A stretch of DNA of 21,687 nt from contig NZ_VDMO01000039.1 of assembly GCF_006335125.1 (NCBI RefSeq), positions 1 to 21,687 of the forward strand. The letters are read 5' to 3'. The stretch is from Deinococcus radiopugnans ATCC 19172. GTDB taxonomy: Bacteria; Deinococcota; Deinococci; Deinococcales; Deinococcaceae. Position numbers and translations under genes: made by a program. This document shows positions 13,698-21,561 of this stretch, one piece after another (position 1 is the stretch's first letter; each line of letters begins with the position of its first letter). Under the pieces are notes generated by a model, which saw only the letters and a program-made list of their open reading frames with translations, made no database searches and was not told the DNA's origin.

Positions 13698-14035
13698 CTA
13701 CACGGCGCTGAGCAGTACGGCGTGCAGCCCTTCCTCCAGCGGCTCACCCACCAGGAACCATTCGGCCCGTTCATCAGCGCCGGTCTGAACATAACCCTCC
13801 AGCGTCTCGCGCCCTAGCTGTCCCATCCAGCCACGTAAGGCATCACGTTGTCCGGTGACCCAGGCACCGTCCAGCCCAGACAGAAAGTCATGCCCTGGCG
13901 CAGGCAACGTGCTGTGGGGCCGCGTCCGCAGGACGCACTCCAACTCCTCGACATCCCAGCGCAGGGTCCAGCGCCCCTGAAGACGGTACGTCTTCAGACC
14001 GCGGTCAAAGACAATTGAGGGTGACCCGGTTTTGC
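13698..14035 (-). pseudogene. Fragment of a probable BTAD-type (SARP-like) transcriptional regulator
   Basis: The frame is open from the ISL3 remnant's left end (14036) to a TAG at 13698, and no ATG or GTG start is seen. The text IVFDRGLKTYRLQGRWTLRW, then DVEELECVL, then GHDFLSGLDGAWVTGQRDAL, RGWMGQLGRETLEGYVQTG resembles the middle of Deinococcus regulators with a bacterial transcriptional activator domain (helical repeats following a winged helix). It lacks the DNA-binding N-terminus and the rest of the helical domain. IS ends lie on both sides: ISL3 at 14036 and the IS3 right end at 13680. Recognition is from memory of the family and tentative. Confidence 0.4.
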
Positions 14036-14383
14036 GGCCCTCCCGTTCATTCGGTGCGGCGGGTCGAGTGGATGTGCTCCCTGGGGGAATGGAACCCTCA
14101 GTGATGTGATAATCAGGCTATTGCCCGCCGAACTCCAGGTGGTGGTGGAGCAGTGTTGTGCGCCTCAGTAGTCCTGCCCCAGATGCGGCCCTCTCGGGAA
14201 GCATTCACAGCTCCTATGAACGGCGGTTTCCGCACCTGCCCTGGAGCAATGGGCCGCCCGAAGACGTGGTGAATAAGATCAAGCTGATTAAGCGTCAGAT
14301 GGATGGGGGTGGGTCTTTTGAGCCCCTTCGTCAACGTGTCCTGCTTGCAGGCTGACCCGCTGCACGAAATGAACGGAAGAGCC
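14036..14383 (+). mobile_element. Internally deleted ISL3-family element (348 bp, MITE-like)
   Basis: Imperfect 30-bp terminal inverted repeats: left 14036-14065 starts GGCCCTCCCGTTCATT, right 14354-14383 ends AATGAACGGAAGAGCC; 25 of 30 positions match. Between them are only the two ends of an ISL3 transposase, fused. No 8-bp target duplication was found (ggttttgc against gcaatagt). Confidence 0.7.
14118..14355 (+). pseudogene. ISL3 transposase remnant, middle deleted
   Basis: Frame 3 reads LLPAELQVVVEQCCAPQ, stop, SCPRCG, which is the usual N-terminus with a zinc-finger CPxCG. Frame 1 then continues with SIHSSYERRFPHLPW, the next ISL3 block. This is fused directly to NGPPEDVVNKIKLIKRQMDG and LRQRVLLAG, the C-terminus of the same family. 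Roughly 300 codons carrying the catalytic core are gone. A stop and a frameshift lie in the short N-terminal part. Confidence 0.75.
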
Positions 14384-14488
14384 GCAATAGTGGGACAGGC
14401 CCACATTGGTAGGCAGGCGAAACGGCGTGATGCAAATACGTGTGTCGAACACGACCAACTCTGTTACTTTGCACCCGGAGGAACCACC

Positions 14489-16363
14489 ATGCGCCGTCTA
14501 ACCGTCCTGCCCATGCTCGCCCTATCATCCGTTCTCCTCGCCGCCTGTAACTCCGCCGCACCCCCCATCGTTGAGCCGCCTAAAACCACGGGCTTTGAAG
14601 TGTTCGAGACCCAGAAAGTGGTCTGGGGAAGCTGCGACGCCACCGTTCTGGGTTTCGACGCCTCGAAGTTTTTTGAGCCGATCAAAGGCCGCTTGCAGTG
14701 CACCGACATTCAGGTGCCGCTGGACTGGGCCAAACCCGAGCGCGGGGTGGCCGTGATGTCCATGATCCGCGTTTCGGCGTCGGTCCCCGCCAAGCGCCAG
14801 GGCGCATTGTTCTTCAACCCGGGTGGCCCGGGGGGCGACGGTCTGGTCCTCGCGCCGCTGTACGGCGTGGTCTGGGATGATGCAGACACGAAAACGAAGA
14901 TCGGTGCGGACCTCAAGCGGCTGTCGCAGGAATACGACCTGATCGGCTTTTCTCCTCGCGGCGTGGGCAACAGTACGCGCGTCAACTGCGGCATCAATGA
15001 ACTCGTGCCCTACATTGCCCCGCCCGCCAGCGACCGCAGCGAACAGAATATCCAGCGCATGATTCAATTGGGCCGTCTGACGGCCAAAGCCTGCCAGAAC
15101 AACCCGCTCACGCCGTTTGTGAACACGGACGCCACGGCCCGTGACCTGAACCTCGCCCGGCAGTTGTTGGGTGAGGCCAAGCTGAATTTCGTCGGGTACT
15201 CGTACGGCACCTGGCTCGGCTCGTGGTACGCCAAACTCTTTCCACAGTCCACCGGGCGCATGTTGCTGGATGGCAACACCGATTTCGCCTCCGACACCTT
15301 CGAGGACACCTTCAAGCTGCAGCCGCGTGCCTTCGAGCGCGATTTCCGTGATGTGGTTGCGCCGTACCTGGGCCGCCTGGCGCCCAAGCTGGGGTTGCCT
15401 GCGGCCACGGGGGAGCAGGTCTACGCCGCCCAGCGTGGCCTGAGTGAACCGCTGCGGACCATCGTGGGCTTCGAGATCGCCCAGAACCTGTACGGCCGAG
15501 ACAGCTACCCCAACCTGGCGCTGCTGCTGCAAAGTGCCACGGTGGTGGACAAGCTGACCAAGGCGAAGCCCGAGATCACGCTGCCCGAATTGTTGAATGC
15601 CTCCCAGGCCGCCGAGTACTTCAGCGATCCTGATCTGAATGAGGCCTCGAAGCAGGTTGCCATCAATCTGATTTTCGCGCGTGATACTGAATTGCAGGAA
15701 AATCCCATTCCTGTGGTGCTGAACGAGTCAAATGCGACGTTCACGGCCGTGCTTTGCAACGACACGCCCTGGACCACGGACCTGGGGTACTGGCGCGCGC
15801 GCGACGACGAGGAAGCCGCCAAATACCCTCTGATCGGCGGTTCGAGTGTCAGTTCGCCCTGTTTGTACTGGAAGGGTGGTCCCAGCGTGAGCAAGCCGAA
15901 GGTGCCTACCACCATGCCCCCGCTGCTGCTGGTCCAGAATGAGTTCGATCCGGCCACCGCCACTGAGGGAGCCTTGAACGCCTTCAACCAGACGCCCAAC
16001 ACCAAGCTGATCTACCTGGACGATGAGCCACAGCATACGGCGTTCCCTTACGGCACTGAGTGCGTGGACCTGCCGGTGACCGGGTACTTGCTGAATGGCA
16101 CCCTGCCCACGGCCAAGCGGACGGACTGTGCAGCCAAGCCTCTGCCTCTGGAGGAAAAGGTCTATCCAGTCAAACTGACCTCGCTGGGCAATGGGCAGTA
16201 CTGCTGGTCTCAGGACGGGCTGAACGCCCAGGGTCTTCAGTCCACTGCCGCGCAGCAGGCCGCCCGAGCTGCGCGTGAGTTGATCGCGCAGACCGCCCGT
16301 GAGAACTCCGGCATCCGGGGCTACAACATTCTGGAGAAGCTCAACATCCAACTCTGCAAATGA
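14489..16363 (+). CDS. Lipoprotein alpha/beta hydrolase with TAP-like C-terminus (S33 peptidase type)
   Basis: 624 aa from ATG 14489, which follows GGAGGAACCACC; the upstream frame is non-coding. Lipobox LLAAC puts the lipidated Cys at 20, so it is probably membrane-anchored outside the cytoplasm. Hydrolase motifs: oxyanion stretch FFNPGGPGGDG (~109-118), YDLIGFSPRGVGNS (149-162), nucleophile Ser238 in FVGYSYGTW, acid Asp487 in LVQNEFDPAT and His516 in DEPQHTAF. This matches the prolyl/tripeptidyl aminopeptidase-like branch of exported hydrolases; the substrate is probably a short peptide or ester. It is monocistronic: a terminator follows 41 bp after the stop, and mobile DNA lies on both sides. 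Confidence 0.9.
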   Translation: MRRLTVLPMLALSSVLLAACNSAAPPIVEPPKTTGFEVFETQKVVWGSCDATVLGFDASKFFEPIKGRLQCTDIQVPLDWAKPERGVAVMSMIRVSASVPAKRQGALFFNPGGPGGDGLVLAPLYGVVWDDADTKTKIGADLKRLSQEYDLIGFSPRGVGNSTRVNCGINELVPYIAPPASDRSEQNIQRMIQLGRLTAKACQNNPLTPFVNTDATARDLNLARQLLGEAKLNFVGYSYGTWLGSWYAKLFPQSTGRMLLDGNTDFASDTFEDTFKLQPRAFERDFRDVVAPYLGRLAPKLGLPAATGEQVYAAQRGLSEPLRTIVGFEIAQNLYGRDSYPNLALLLQSATVVDKLTKAKPEITLPELLNASQAAEYFSDPDLNEASKQVAINLIFARDTELQENPIPVVLNESNATFTAVLCNDTPWTTDLGYWRARDDEEAAKYPLIGGSSVSSPCLYWKGGPSVSKPKVPTTMPPLLLVQNEFDPATATEGALNAFNQTPNTKLIYLDDEPQHTAFPYGTECVDLPVTGYLLNGTLPTAKRTDCAAKPLPLEEKVYPVKLTSLGNGQYCWSQDGLNAQGLQSTAAQQAARAARELIAQTARENSGIRGYNILEKLNIQLCK

Positions 16364-16404
16364 GCGGCGTTTTGAGAGAGTGAGCGCTGCTTGAGAGCGC
16401 AACA

Positions 16405-16447
16405 AAGACGAAATCGCTGGCAGCCATTCCTGCAGCGATTTCGTCTT
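16405..16447 (+). terminator. Intrinsic terminator of the hydrolase gene
   Basis: A 15-bp perfect stem, AAGACGAAATCGCTG pairing with CAGCGATTTCGTCTT, with a 13-nt loop. The right arm is T-rich, but no long T-run follows. It ends one base before the 3-bp duplication bordering the IS5-like element. Confidence 0.75.
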
Positions 16448-16471
16448 GTGTAGACCTGTTGCGCAGTAGCT

Positions 16472-16514
16472 GAAGGGGCAGGGGACGACGTCAACCGTCG
16501 CCCCCTGCCCCTTC
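16472..16514. terminator. GC-rich hairpin at the 3' end of the IS5 transposase
   Basis: GAAGGGGCAGGGG (16472-16484) pairs with CCCCTGCCCCTTC (16502-16514), with an inner CGACG/CGTCG stem. It lies between the transposase stop and the terminal repeat. There is no U-run on the minus strand. It probably shields the element from outside transcription or ends transposase mRNA. Confidence 0.5.
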
Positions 16515-16521
16515 ACTGGAT

Positions 16522-17529
16522 TCAGAGAGCCGTCCGCTGGCGGGCTTGCCAGCGGAGGTTGACGAGTCCGGCGACACAGCCCCAGATCACGCCATGTCTT
16601 GAGGGCTGGTTCCTGAAGAACTCCCGACATGCCCGGAATTTCTTGATACGGCTGATCGCGTTCTCGGCGGTGATCCGAACCTTTGAGATCAGCCGATTCA
16701 GTTCGCGCTGCTCGTCACTCAGCTCGCCCTTTTTAGGGCGCTTGGCGGGCCCAATGGTCTCCCGCTCAGGGTAAATTTTCCGTATGCCGGTGTATCCACG
16801 GTCTCCCCACACCCGGACATGCCTGGGAAGTCGAGTCATCAACCGGGATCGCCGCAGCACCTTCATGTCGTGGGTGCGACCGCTCGCGGTCGCACTCAGA
16901 TGCACGATCTGGCCGTCGGGGGTCACAGCCACCTGGGTTTTGAGGGTGTGCGTGCCCTGCTTGACGCTGTAAAAGCGTGTCTTATCCTTGGGCCGCCCCA
17001 CGGCCTTTTTCCCTGGCTGGCTCCCCTTCTTGACTTTCGGCTGCCCTCGAGGCTGCTCGGTGCCATCCACCACAACGTCGGTCAGCTCGGGGAAAATCTC
17101 CAGGAACTCTTCGAGCGAGCGAATCTTTCCTGGCTTCTGGCCCTGCTTTCCGGGCGCTTCGTCCGGCTTGGCCTGCAGGGTCAGGGGACGCAAAGGAGCA
17201 GGCAACGCCTGCTCCAGGACGGGCAGCACCGCATGGATGTTCCGGCAGATGTTCGCTGCGTCCAGGTCAAAAAGAATGCCCAGGACATGCATGGTGAAGT
17301 ACTGACGCAGATAAAGCAGCGTGACCAGCAGCCGCTGTCCCAGAGTCAGCTTGAAGGTGTTGCCCGCACCGATGCGCCGGATCCGTCCGGCGCGCAGCAG
17401 AGAGCAGCGGTGGGTGTGCTCCCAAAGCGGCTCCAGGTCCATCAGGAGCTGGTCAAATGCTGATGGACTCAGTCCAACCAGCCGCTCGAAGGAACGCGCT
17501 CGGGACTTCAGCTTCTCTAGCCGCAACAC
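16522..17529 (-). CDS. IS5-family transposase (DDE_Tnp_4 type)
   Basis: 335 aa, apparently intact. An N-terminal helix-turn-helix region (~15-100, including [24 protein letters not shown]) precedes a DDE core with Asp155 (VVVDGTEQP), Asp243 (VWGDRGYTG) and Glu289 ([13 protein letters not shown]). A lysine-rich insertion (~160-185) carries [20 protein letters not shown]. The GTG start (17529) has no clear Shine-Dalgarno; TTG at the next codon is possible. Both terminal repeats are perfect, so this may be the only mobile element in the window still able to move. Confidence 0.9.
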   Translation of the reverse strand: MLRLEKLKSRARSFERLVGLSPSAFDQLLMDLEPLWEHTHRCSLLRAGRIRRIGAGNTFKLTLGQRLLVTLLYLRQYFTMHVLGILFDLDAANICRNIHAVLPVLEQALPAPLRPLTLQAKPDEAPGKQGQKPGKIRSLEEFLEIFPELTDVVVDGTEQPRGQPKVKKGSQPGKKAVGRPKDKTRFYSVKQGTHTLKTQVAVTPDGQIVHLSATASGRTHDMKVLRRSRLMTRLPRHVRVWGDRGYTGIRKIYPERETIGPAKRPKKGELSDEQRELNRLISKVRITAENAISRIKKFRACREFFRNQPSRHGVIWGCVAGLVNLRWQARQRTAL

Positions 17530-17571
17530 CCTTGAACTTACCCGCTTCCGCCTCTACTGCGCAACAGGTCT

Positions 17572-17874
17572 TGTATTCACCCCCGAGGAACTGGCCGTCA
17601 CTGCCGCCAAGGTCTGTTTCCGGTATTCACCTCTGGACCTGTCGCGCGATCAGAAAGCGAGTGAAGCAGCTCGCTGAGGCATTCACTGCCGAGGTTGACC
17701 TTGTAGAGAAGATTGACGGCCAGTAACCGCCGGTTTGCGGGGCTCTGCGAGTATCCGCATCATCCCTTCACTCTTGATGCGGGTGGCCAGCCACGTCAGA
17801 TCCATGTCAGGCCCCCCGGCTTATTCTCATGAGCAGAGCTGCCGCGCAGGATCCGTCCAGCCCTTCCCCTGCCG
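17572..17874. other. Intergenic stretch between IS5 element and diguanylate cyclase
   Basis: No convincing gene. On the minus strand two short frames look coding-like (MDLTWLATRIKSEGMMRILA from ~17796, and LLAVNLLYKVNLGSECLSEL in another frame ending near 17600), which may be one decayed gene with a frameshift. A TATTCT hexamer at 17822-17827 might serve the cyclase, with a ~40-nt leader. Confidence 0.3.
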
Positions 17875-18927
17875 ATGCCCACCTCCTCTCCTGCCATTGA
17901 AGCCGCCAAGCGCCGCGTCTACCTCTTCGTCGGTACGCTCGCCAGCCTCGCCACCCTGGCCGTGTGGCTCTACGCCCTGCGCTTTGACGACAGCTCCCCC
18001 TTCAACCGTTACGGCCTCCCCGCCGTCCTGCTGTATGACCTGGGCGTCACCTGGGCCATCGCCACCCGCCGCGTCCGCCCCAGCGCCACCGAACCCGTCA
18101 CCCTGGGGGTGCTGGGTCTGCTGTTCTGCGCCCGCCTGCTCTCCGACGTGGCACTCCCCGACGTCGCTGCCCCCTTCATCCAGGAGCGCCTCCTGGTGCT
18201 GATGGGCCTGTCCATCCTGGGTCTGTTGGTGCTGCGTCCCCGGCCAGCGGTGCTGGGCATCGCCGCACTGTTCACCCTCCACACGGCCGCCGAGGTGGCC
18301 CGGCTGGTGCTGCACGACGCGGTCACCCCAGCGGCCCTGGGGCGGGTGGCGAGTGGGCAACTGATGCTGCTCGCCATCCTGGGCCTGCTGACCGTCCTGG
18401 CCCACTACCGCCGCTGGTGGTCTGACGCCGAGGGCCTAGCCCGCACAGACGCCCTGACCCACGTGCCCAACCGCCGGGAGACGCAGCGCTGCTTGCAGGC
18501 GGCCCTGGGGGGTCCGGACCCGGTCTGCGTGCTGCTGCTAGACCTGGACCACTTCAAGGCGCTGAATGACGCTTTCGGGCACGCGGCGGGAGATGACGTA
18601 CTGCGGGAGGTGGCGGCACTGGGGCAAAGCCGGTTGCGGCCGGGGGACACGCTGGGCCGCTGGGGCGGCGAGGAGTTTCTGGCGGTGCTGCCGCAGACGG
18701 CACTGGCGTGTGGGGTGGAGGTGGCAGAGCGGCTGCGGGAGGTTATCGCGGGACATGTTTTCGCGCATGGGGCGCGGGTCACGGTCAGCATTGGGGTGGC
18801 GCAGAGGGTCCTGGGCGAGACGGAGGCGGGGCTGATTGAGCGGGCGGACGCCGCGCAGTACGCGGCCAAGCGGGCGGGGCGCGATCAGGTGCAGGCCGCG
18901 CCGCCCACCCGTGCCGGGGAGAGTTGA
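17875..18927 (+). CDS. Membrane-bound diguanylate cyclase (GGDEF domain)
   Basis: 350 aa. Five or six hydrophobic segments (~15-33, 47-63, 75-91, 105-121, 125-147, 160-178) form an unnamed membrane sensor region. The GGDEF domain (~185-340) opens with ARTDALTHVPNRRE, has LLDLDHFKALND FGH (metal and GTP contacts) and the active-site GGEEF at 264-268. An RxxD inhibitory site is present: Arg255-Asp258, five residues before GGEEF, so the enzyme should be product-inhibited. It makes c-di-GMP from two GTP. The ATG at 17875 lacks a Shine-Dalgarno. No genes appear to be co-transcribed with it. Confidence 0.92.
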   Translation: MPTSSPAIEAAKRRVYLFVGTLASLATLAVWLYALRFDDSSPFNRYGLPAVLLYDLGVTWAIATRRVRPSATEPVTLGVLGLLFCARLLSDVALPDVAAPFIQERLLVLMGLSILGLLVLRPRPAVLGIAALFTLHTAAEVARLVLHDAVTPAALGRVASGQLMLLAILGLLTVLAHYRRWWSDAEGLARTDALTHVPNRRETQRCLQAALGGPDPVCVLLLDLDHFKALNDAFGHAAGDDVLREVAALGQSRLRPGDTLGRWGGEEFLAVLPQTALACGVEVAERLREVIAGHVFAHGARVTVSIGVAQRVLGETEAGLIERADAAQYAAKRAGRDQVQAAPPTRAGES

Positions 18928-19038
18928 GGAGTAGATTTACTCCCAGCACCGAAACCCACCGCTCAGCTCACGTCACTGGATCAGACCTGTCCAGCATCTC
19001 GTTTGGTCAGAACGTTGTCGCTTGGGTGCCAAGCGGTT

Positions 19039-20295
19039 TCAATTCCACACCGTCCCCAGGGTCTCCAGCCGTGCCTGCCAACCCGTGAACTGGAGTTGGG
19101 CGTTGGCATCGTCGTCCCCACCCATAGACGTCCATGGCACTGAGCTGTAAGTGGGCAGTCCAGGGAGGCTCAGGGCGTGTCCAGCACGCGGATGCCACAG
19201 ATGTCGTACGGGCCGCCCCGCCTGCTCGCGGCGTTCTTCGACACATCGGCTCAGTTCCGTGGCTTGCCACACCTGATCCTGCTCGCCGCTAACCAGCAAC
19301 ACCGGACCGTCGATGCGTTCCACCGGAATGGTGGCGGCCCGCAGTTCCTGTGGGGAGGCCGCCGCGACGGCCTCCCGGTGCGCCGGGGTCATGCTGTACG
19401 GACCAGGACCCGCGAACAGGGCGTTCCAATCCGTGCGGTAAGCGACGTAAGGCAGGGGCTGACCGTCCAGAGACCACGACGACATTGCCTGTCCAGCGGG
19501 GAACGTACGCGTGCGGTCAATGCCCTCGAAGACCAGCCCACCCGGCGAGAAGGCGGCCACCGCCCCGATGGACTCTGGATACGTTGCGGCGATGAGTAGG
19601 GCAGCTTCCCCGCCCTTGGACGCCCCCGTGATCCCGATGCGCCGCCCTGCCACTTCCGGTTGCGCCCTCACAAAGACAATGGCCTGCTGGAAGTACTCCA
19701 GCGGAATGTTAATCAACTGCTCGGACAGGGCCGTGTCCGGGACGCCGAAGTACGCGAGGCTCAGGGTCAGGAAGCCCTCGGAGGCCAGCAGTGCGCCTTC
19801 CAGATCGTACAGGCCACCTTCCGAGCCGCCCAGACGGATGCAGGCGCCCCGCAGGGGCTGATGGCTGGACGGGCGAAAGAGGGTGCCCACCAGTCCTTGT
19901 TCACGAACTGGGGTCTCAAGCAGGTCTGGACGGCGCATCAGGCGGCGTGTGGACGCCTGGGCCAGCAGCACGTTTCCCAACGTCACGGAGACCGTGACGT
20001 CATAGCCGCCAGTTGGTGGCTCGAAGTACGCAGGTGACAGCTCCGGGCGGGGCCGCAGGCTCCACAGCAGGCCGCCTGCATCGGTGTTGTGGTCACTGCC
20101 GCCTAAGGGAGCCTGCTCGCTCAGATCCAGAGAACCGTCAGGCGTTGTCGTGAATGTCGCTGCCGACTGCCAGGGTTCCCCGTGCTGGTCCACCGTGTGG
20201 ACCGTGACCTGCACTTTGCTGGACGGGGGCAGGTCCGAGGCAGTGATCTCAAAAGGAGCGGTAACCAAGTTGGGTGGGGACAGTTGAATGGGCAT
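19039..20295 (-). CDS. BAAT-type acyl-CoA thioesterase/amino acid N-acyltransferase-like hydrolase
   Basis: 418 aa from ATG 20295, preceded by GGAGGT 6 nt upstream; the frame runs to 20751, but that part is antisense to the MerR gene. The N-terminal immunoglobulin-like domain (~10-115) has VTAPFEITASDLPPSSKVQV and the PTGGYDVTVSVTLG strand. The C-terminal alpha/beta hydrolase has nucleophile Ser226 (GITGASKGGEAALL), Asp340 (SGEQDQVW) and His373 (AGHALSLPG). BAAT enzymes usually have Cys as nucleophile for acyl transfer; the Ser here fits a thioesterase or hydrolase. The region around 391-405 (GGDDDANAQ) matches the GGTPEANA end of the family. It is second in a unit with the MerR regulator, 47 bp downstream, and is the likely target of that control. 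Confidence 0.88.
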   Translation of the reverse strand: MPIQLSPPNLVTAPFEITASDLPPSSKVQVTVHTVDQHGEPWQSAATFTTTPDGSLDLSEQAPLGGSDHNTDAGGLLWSLRPRPELSPAYFEPPTGGYDVTVSVTLGNVLLAQASTRRLMRRPDLLETPVREQGLVGTLFRPSSHQPLRGACIRLGGSEGGLYDLEGALLASEGFLTLSLAYFGVPDTALSEQLINIPLEYFQQAIVFVRAQPEVAGRRIGITGASKGGEAALLIAATYPESIGAVAAFSPGGLVFEGIDRTRTFPAGQAMSSWSLDGQPLPYVAYRTDWNALFAGPGPYSMTPAHREAVAAASPQELRAATIPVERIDGPVLLVSGEQDQVWQATELSRCVEERREQAGRPVRHLWHPRAGHALSLPGLPTYSSVPWTSMGGDDDANAQLQFTGWQARLETLGTVWN

Positions 20296-20305
20296 GGGGC
20301 ACCTC

Positions 20306-20325
20306 CCCGGCCCGCACGGGCCGGG
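20306..20325. promoter_or_regulatory. GC hairpin abutting the ribosome-binding site of the hydrolase
   Basis: CCCGGCCCG, 2-nt loop, CGGGCCGGG: a 9-bp perfect stem between the MerR and hydrolase genes, touching the first base of the GGAGGT Shine-Dalgarno (plus 20301-20306). It may separate the translation of the two genes or act as an mRNA processing boundary. Confidence 0.5.
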
Positions 20326-20342
20326 TGAATGGGGACAGGAGG

Positions 20343-21116
20343 TCAATTCAGGAAGAAGCCGAGTTCGATGCCGTTGGGGGTAGAGAGGGTGTACGACGTG
20401 TCGGGGTGATGGCCCGCCTGACTGGCCGCCAGGTACAGCGCGCCGAAGGTGGCGCTGAAGGTGTGCCAGGTGCCGGGATGAAGCGCGCAAACCACCGTGA
20501 CCGCCGGGAGCTGGAGGCAGCGGATCCGGCCCTGTCCGGCCACCACGCGGCCCACGGGCAGACAGACTTCGGTTTGCAGGGGGCCGCTGAAGTATTCCTG
20601 AGCGTGGTACAGCCCGAAATCCCCTCCCGTGACCTCGAGGTCTGCGGCCTGCGCGTGTTCGCGGAGTTGCGCGACGCTGTGAACATACGCGGCGTGAAAC
20701 GCCTCGGCCTCCGCGCTCATGGTCACGCTCAGGGTCTGCTGGGCGGCCCACGGGCGGTACTGCGCGTCCACGGCGGGCAGCTTCCGTTGGCCTTCGAGGA
20801 CGCGGCCCACGTCCAGCAGCATCTGGCGCCGGGCCTCGAACTGTTCGAGCAGCCGCCGCTCGTGGCGTTCCAGGATGGAGGTGACCTGGGGCGGTGTGGC
20901 GCTGAGCAGTGCATTCAACTCCGCGAGGGGGAGATCGAGTTTGCGCAGGGCCGCCACCTGCTGCCCCAGCGGGATCTGTGCGGGCGTGTAATAGCGGTAG
21001 CCGCTGTCCTGATCCACCTGGGCGGGCAGTAGGACGCCGCTGTCGGCGTAGAACCGTAGCGCCGAGACGCTCAGGCCAACGAGTTGGGCGAACTGGCCGA
21101 TGGACAGCAGGGTCAT
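20343..21116 (-). CDS. MerR-family regulator with GyrI-like effector domain
   Basis: 257 aa from ATG 21116, which has GGAGGT directly upstream; an in-frame GTG at 21122 overlaps that ribosome-binding site and is rejected. The winged helix (1-70) reads LSIGQFAQLVGLSVSALRFY and DQDSGYRYYTPAQ. A coiled-coil helix (~75-115) links to a C-terminal BmrR/GyrI-like domain (~115-257) with two repeats of strand patterns (FGLYHAQEYF, the LQTEVCLPVG strand, LYLAAS, IELGFFLN). Such domains bind bulky amphipathic or cationic ligands. No metal-binding cysteine pair of the MerR/CueR type is seen. It probably activates its own promoter and, through it, the downstream hydrolase. Confidence 0.9.
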   Translation of the reverse strand: MTLLSIGQFAQLVGLSVSALRFYADSGVLLPAQVDQDSGYRYYTPAQIPLGQQVAALRKLDLPLAELNALLSATPPQVTSILERHERRLLEQFEARRQMLLDVGRVLEGQRKLPAVDAQYRPWAAQQTLSVTMSAEAEAFHAAYVHSVAQLREHAQAADLEVTGGDFGLYHAQEYFSGPLQTEVCLPVGRVVAGQGRIRCLQLPAVTVVCALHPGTWHTFSATFGALYLAASQAGHHPDTSYTLSTPNGIELGFFLN

Positions 21117-21133
21117 GGTCACCTCCGCCCGTC

Positions 21134-21164
21134 AGTGTGCGGTCTCAAGCCGCTTGAGAGTCAA
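21134..21164 (-). promoter_or_regulatory. MerR-type autoregulated promoter with 19-bp spacer and central dyad
   Basis: On the minus strand, -35 TTGACT (plus 21159-21164) and -10 CACACT (plus 21134-21139) are 19 bp apart. The spacer holds a perfect 7-bp dyad, TCTCAAG-CCG-CTTGAGA on the plus strand (21143-21159). A long spacer with a dyad inside it is the hallmark of MerR promoters, where the regulator untwists the DNA to let RNA polymerase engage. The leader to ATG 21116 is about 10-12 nt. Confidence 0.8.
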
Positions 21165-21400
21165 GGCCAGTCGGTTGCGGTAGACCCGCTCGGGGCAGGG
21201 CGGGAGGGCGGAAAGCACACTCTGCCGAGCAGTGCGGCGCGATGCTTTTCCGATCACCCCATTGACCGGGAAGGCCCAACGCTCAACGTCTGTTACCCCT
21301 TGAGCCTCCGTTCGACTCACCCCGCTGCGCTTCATCACACCACCATCAGTTCAGTCGGCCAGACTAGCGCCCAGATGTTCCACGAGAAGACGGAGACCCT

Positions 21401-21561
21401 ATGAACCGAAACAGACTGGCCCTTTGCGCCGCCCTGACCTTGACCACGGCCTCTGCCGCACAGATCGCCGACGGCATCTGGACGCTCACCCGCCTGACCG
21501 ACGCTTCCGGCACCATCGCCACAGGCGGCCTGGAGGCACCCACGCTCAAGCTGCTGGGCAC
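21401..21561 (+). pseudogene. META-domain secreted protein, N-terminal fragment cut by an IS
   Basis: The ATG at 21401 follows GGAGA. The signal peptide is NRNRLALCAALTLTTASAA, then the typical start of a META (HslJ-like, DUF306) domain: IADGIWTLTRLTDASG and LEAPTLKLLG. The domain normally continues with an asparagine/glycine-rich GCN loop. Here the frame runs into the end of an IS at about 21562 and closes at 21637 with unrelated sequence. META proteins are small periplasmic or surface proteins, often stress-related; function here is unknown and surely lost. Confidence 0.6.

Larger units (their letters stand above)
16452..17571. mobile_element. Complete IS5-family element (1120 bp)
   Basis: 18-bp perfect terminal inverted repeats, AGACCTGTTGCGCAGTAG (16452-16469) and its reverse complement (17554-17571). 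The flanks are TGT on both sides (16449-16451, 17572-17574), consistent with a 3-bp target duplication. One transposase gene fills the element on the minus strand. Confidence 0.85.

Noticed and set aside
14441..14456. Short dyad GTGT-CGA-ACAC upstream of the hydrolase as an operator
   Set aside because: Only 4-5 bp per arm; expected by chance, with no regulator nearby.
14525..15532. 335-residue open frame on the minus strand
   Set aside because: Shadow of the lipoprotein hydrolase, whose catalytic motifs are clear on the plus strand.
18929..18944. GGAGTA/TACTCC hairpin after the diguanylate cyclase as a terminator
   Set aside because: 6-bp stem without a T-run; too weak to call.
20296..20751. 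N-terminal extension of the BAAT-type hydrolase
   Set aside because: The extra 152 residues are antisense-like and overlap the MerR gene in another frame. A strong ribosome-binding site precedes the ATG at 20295.
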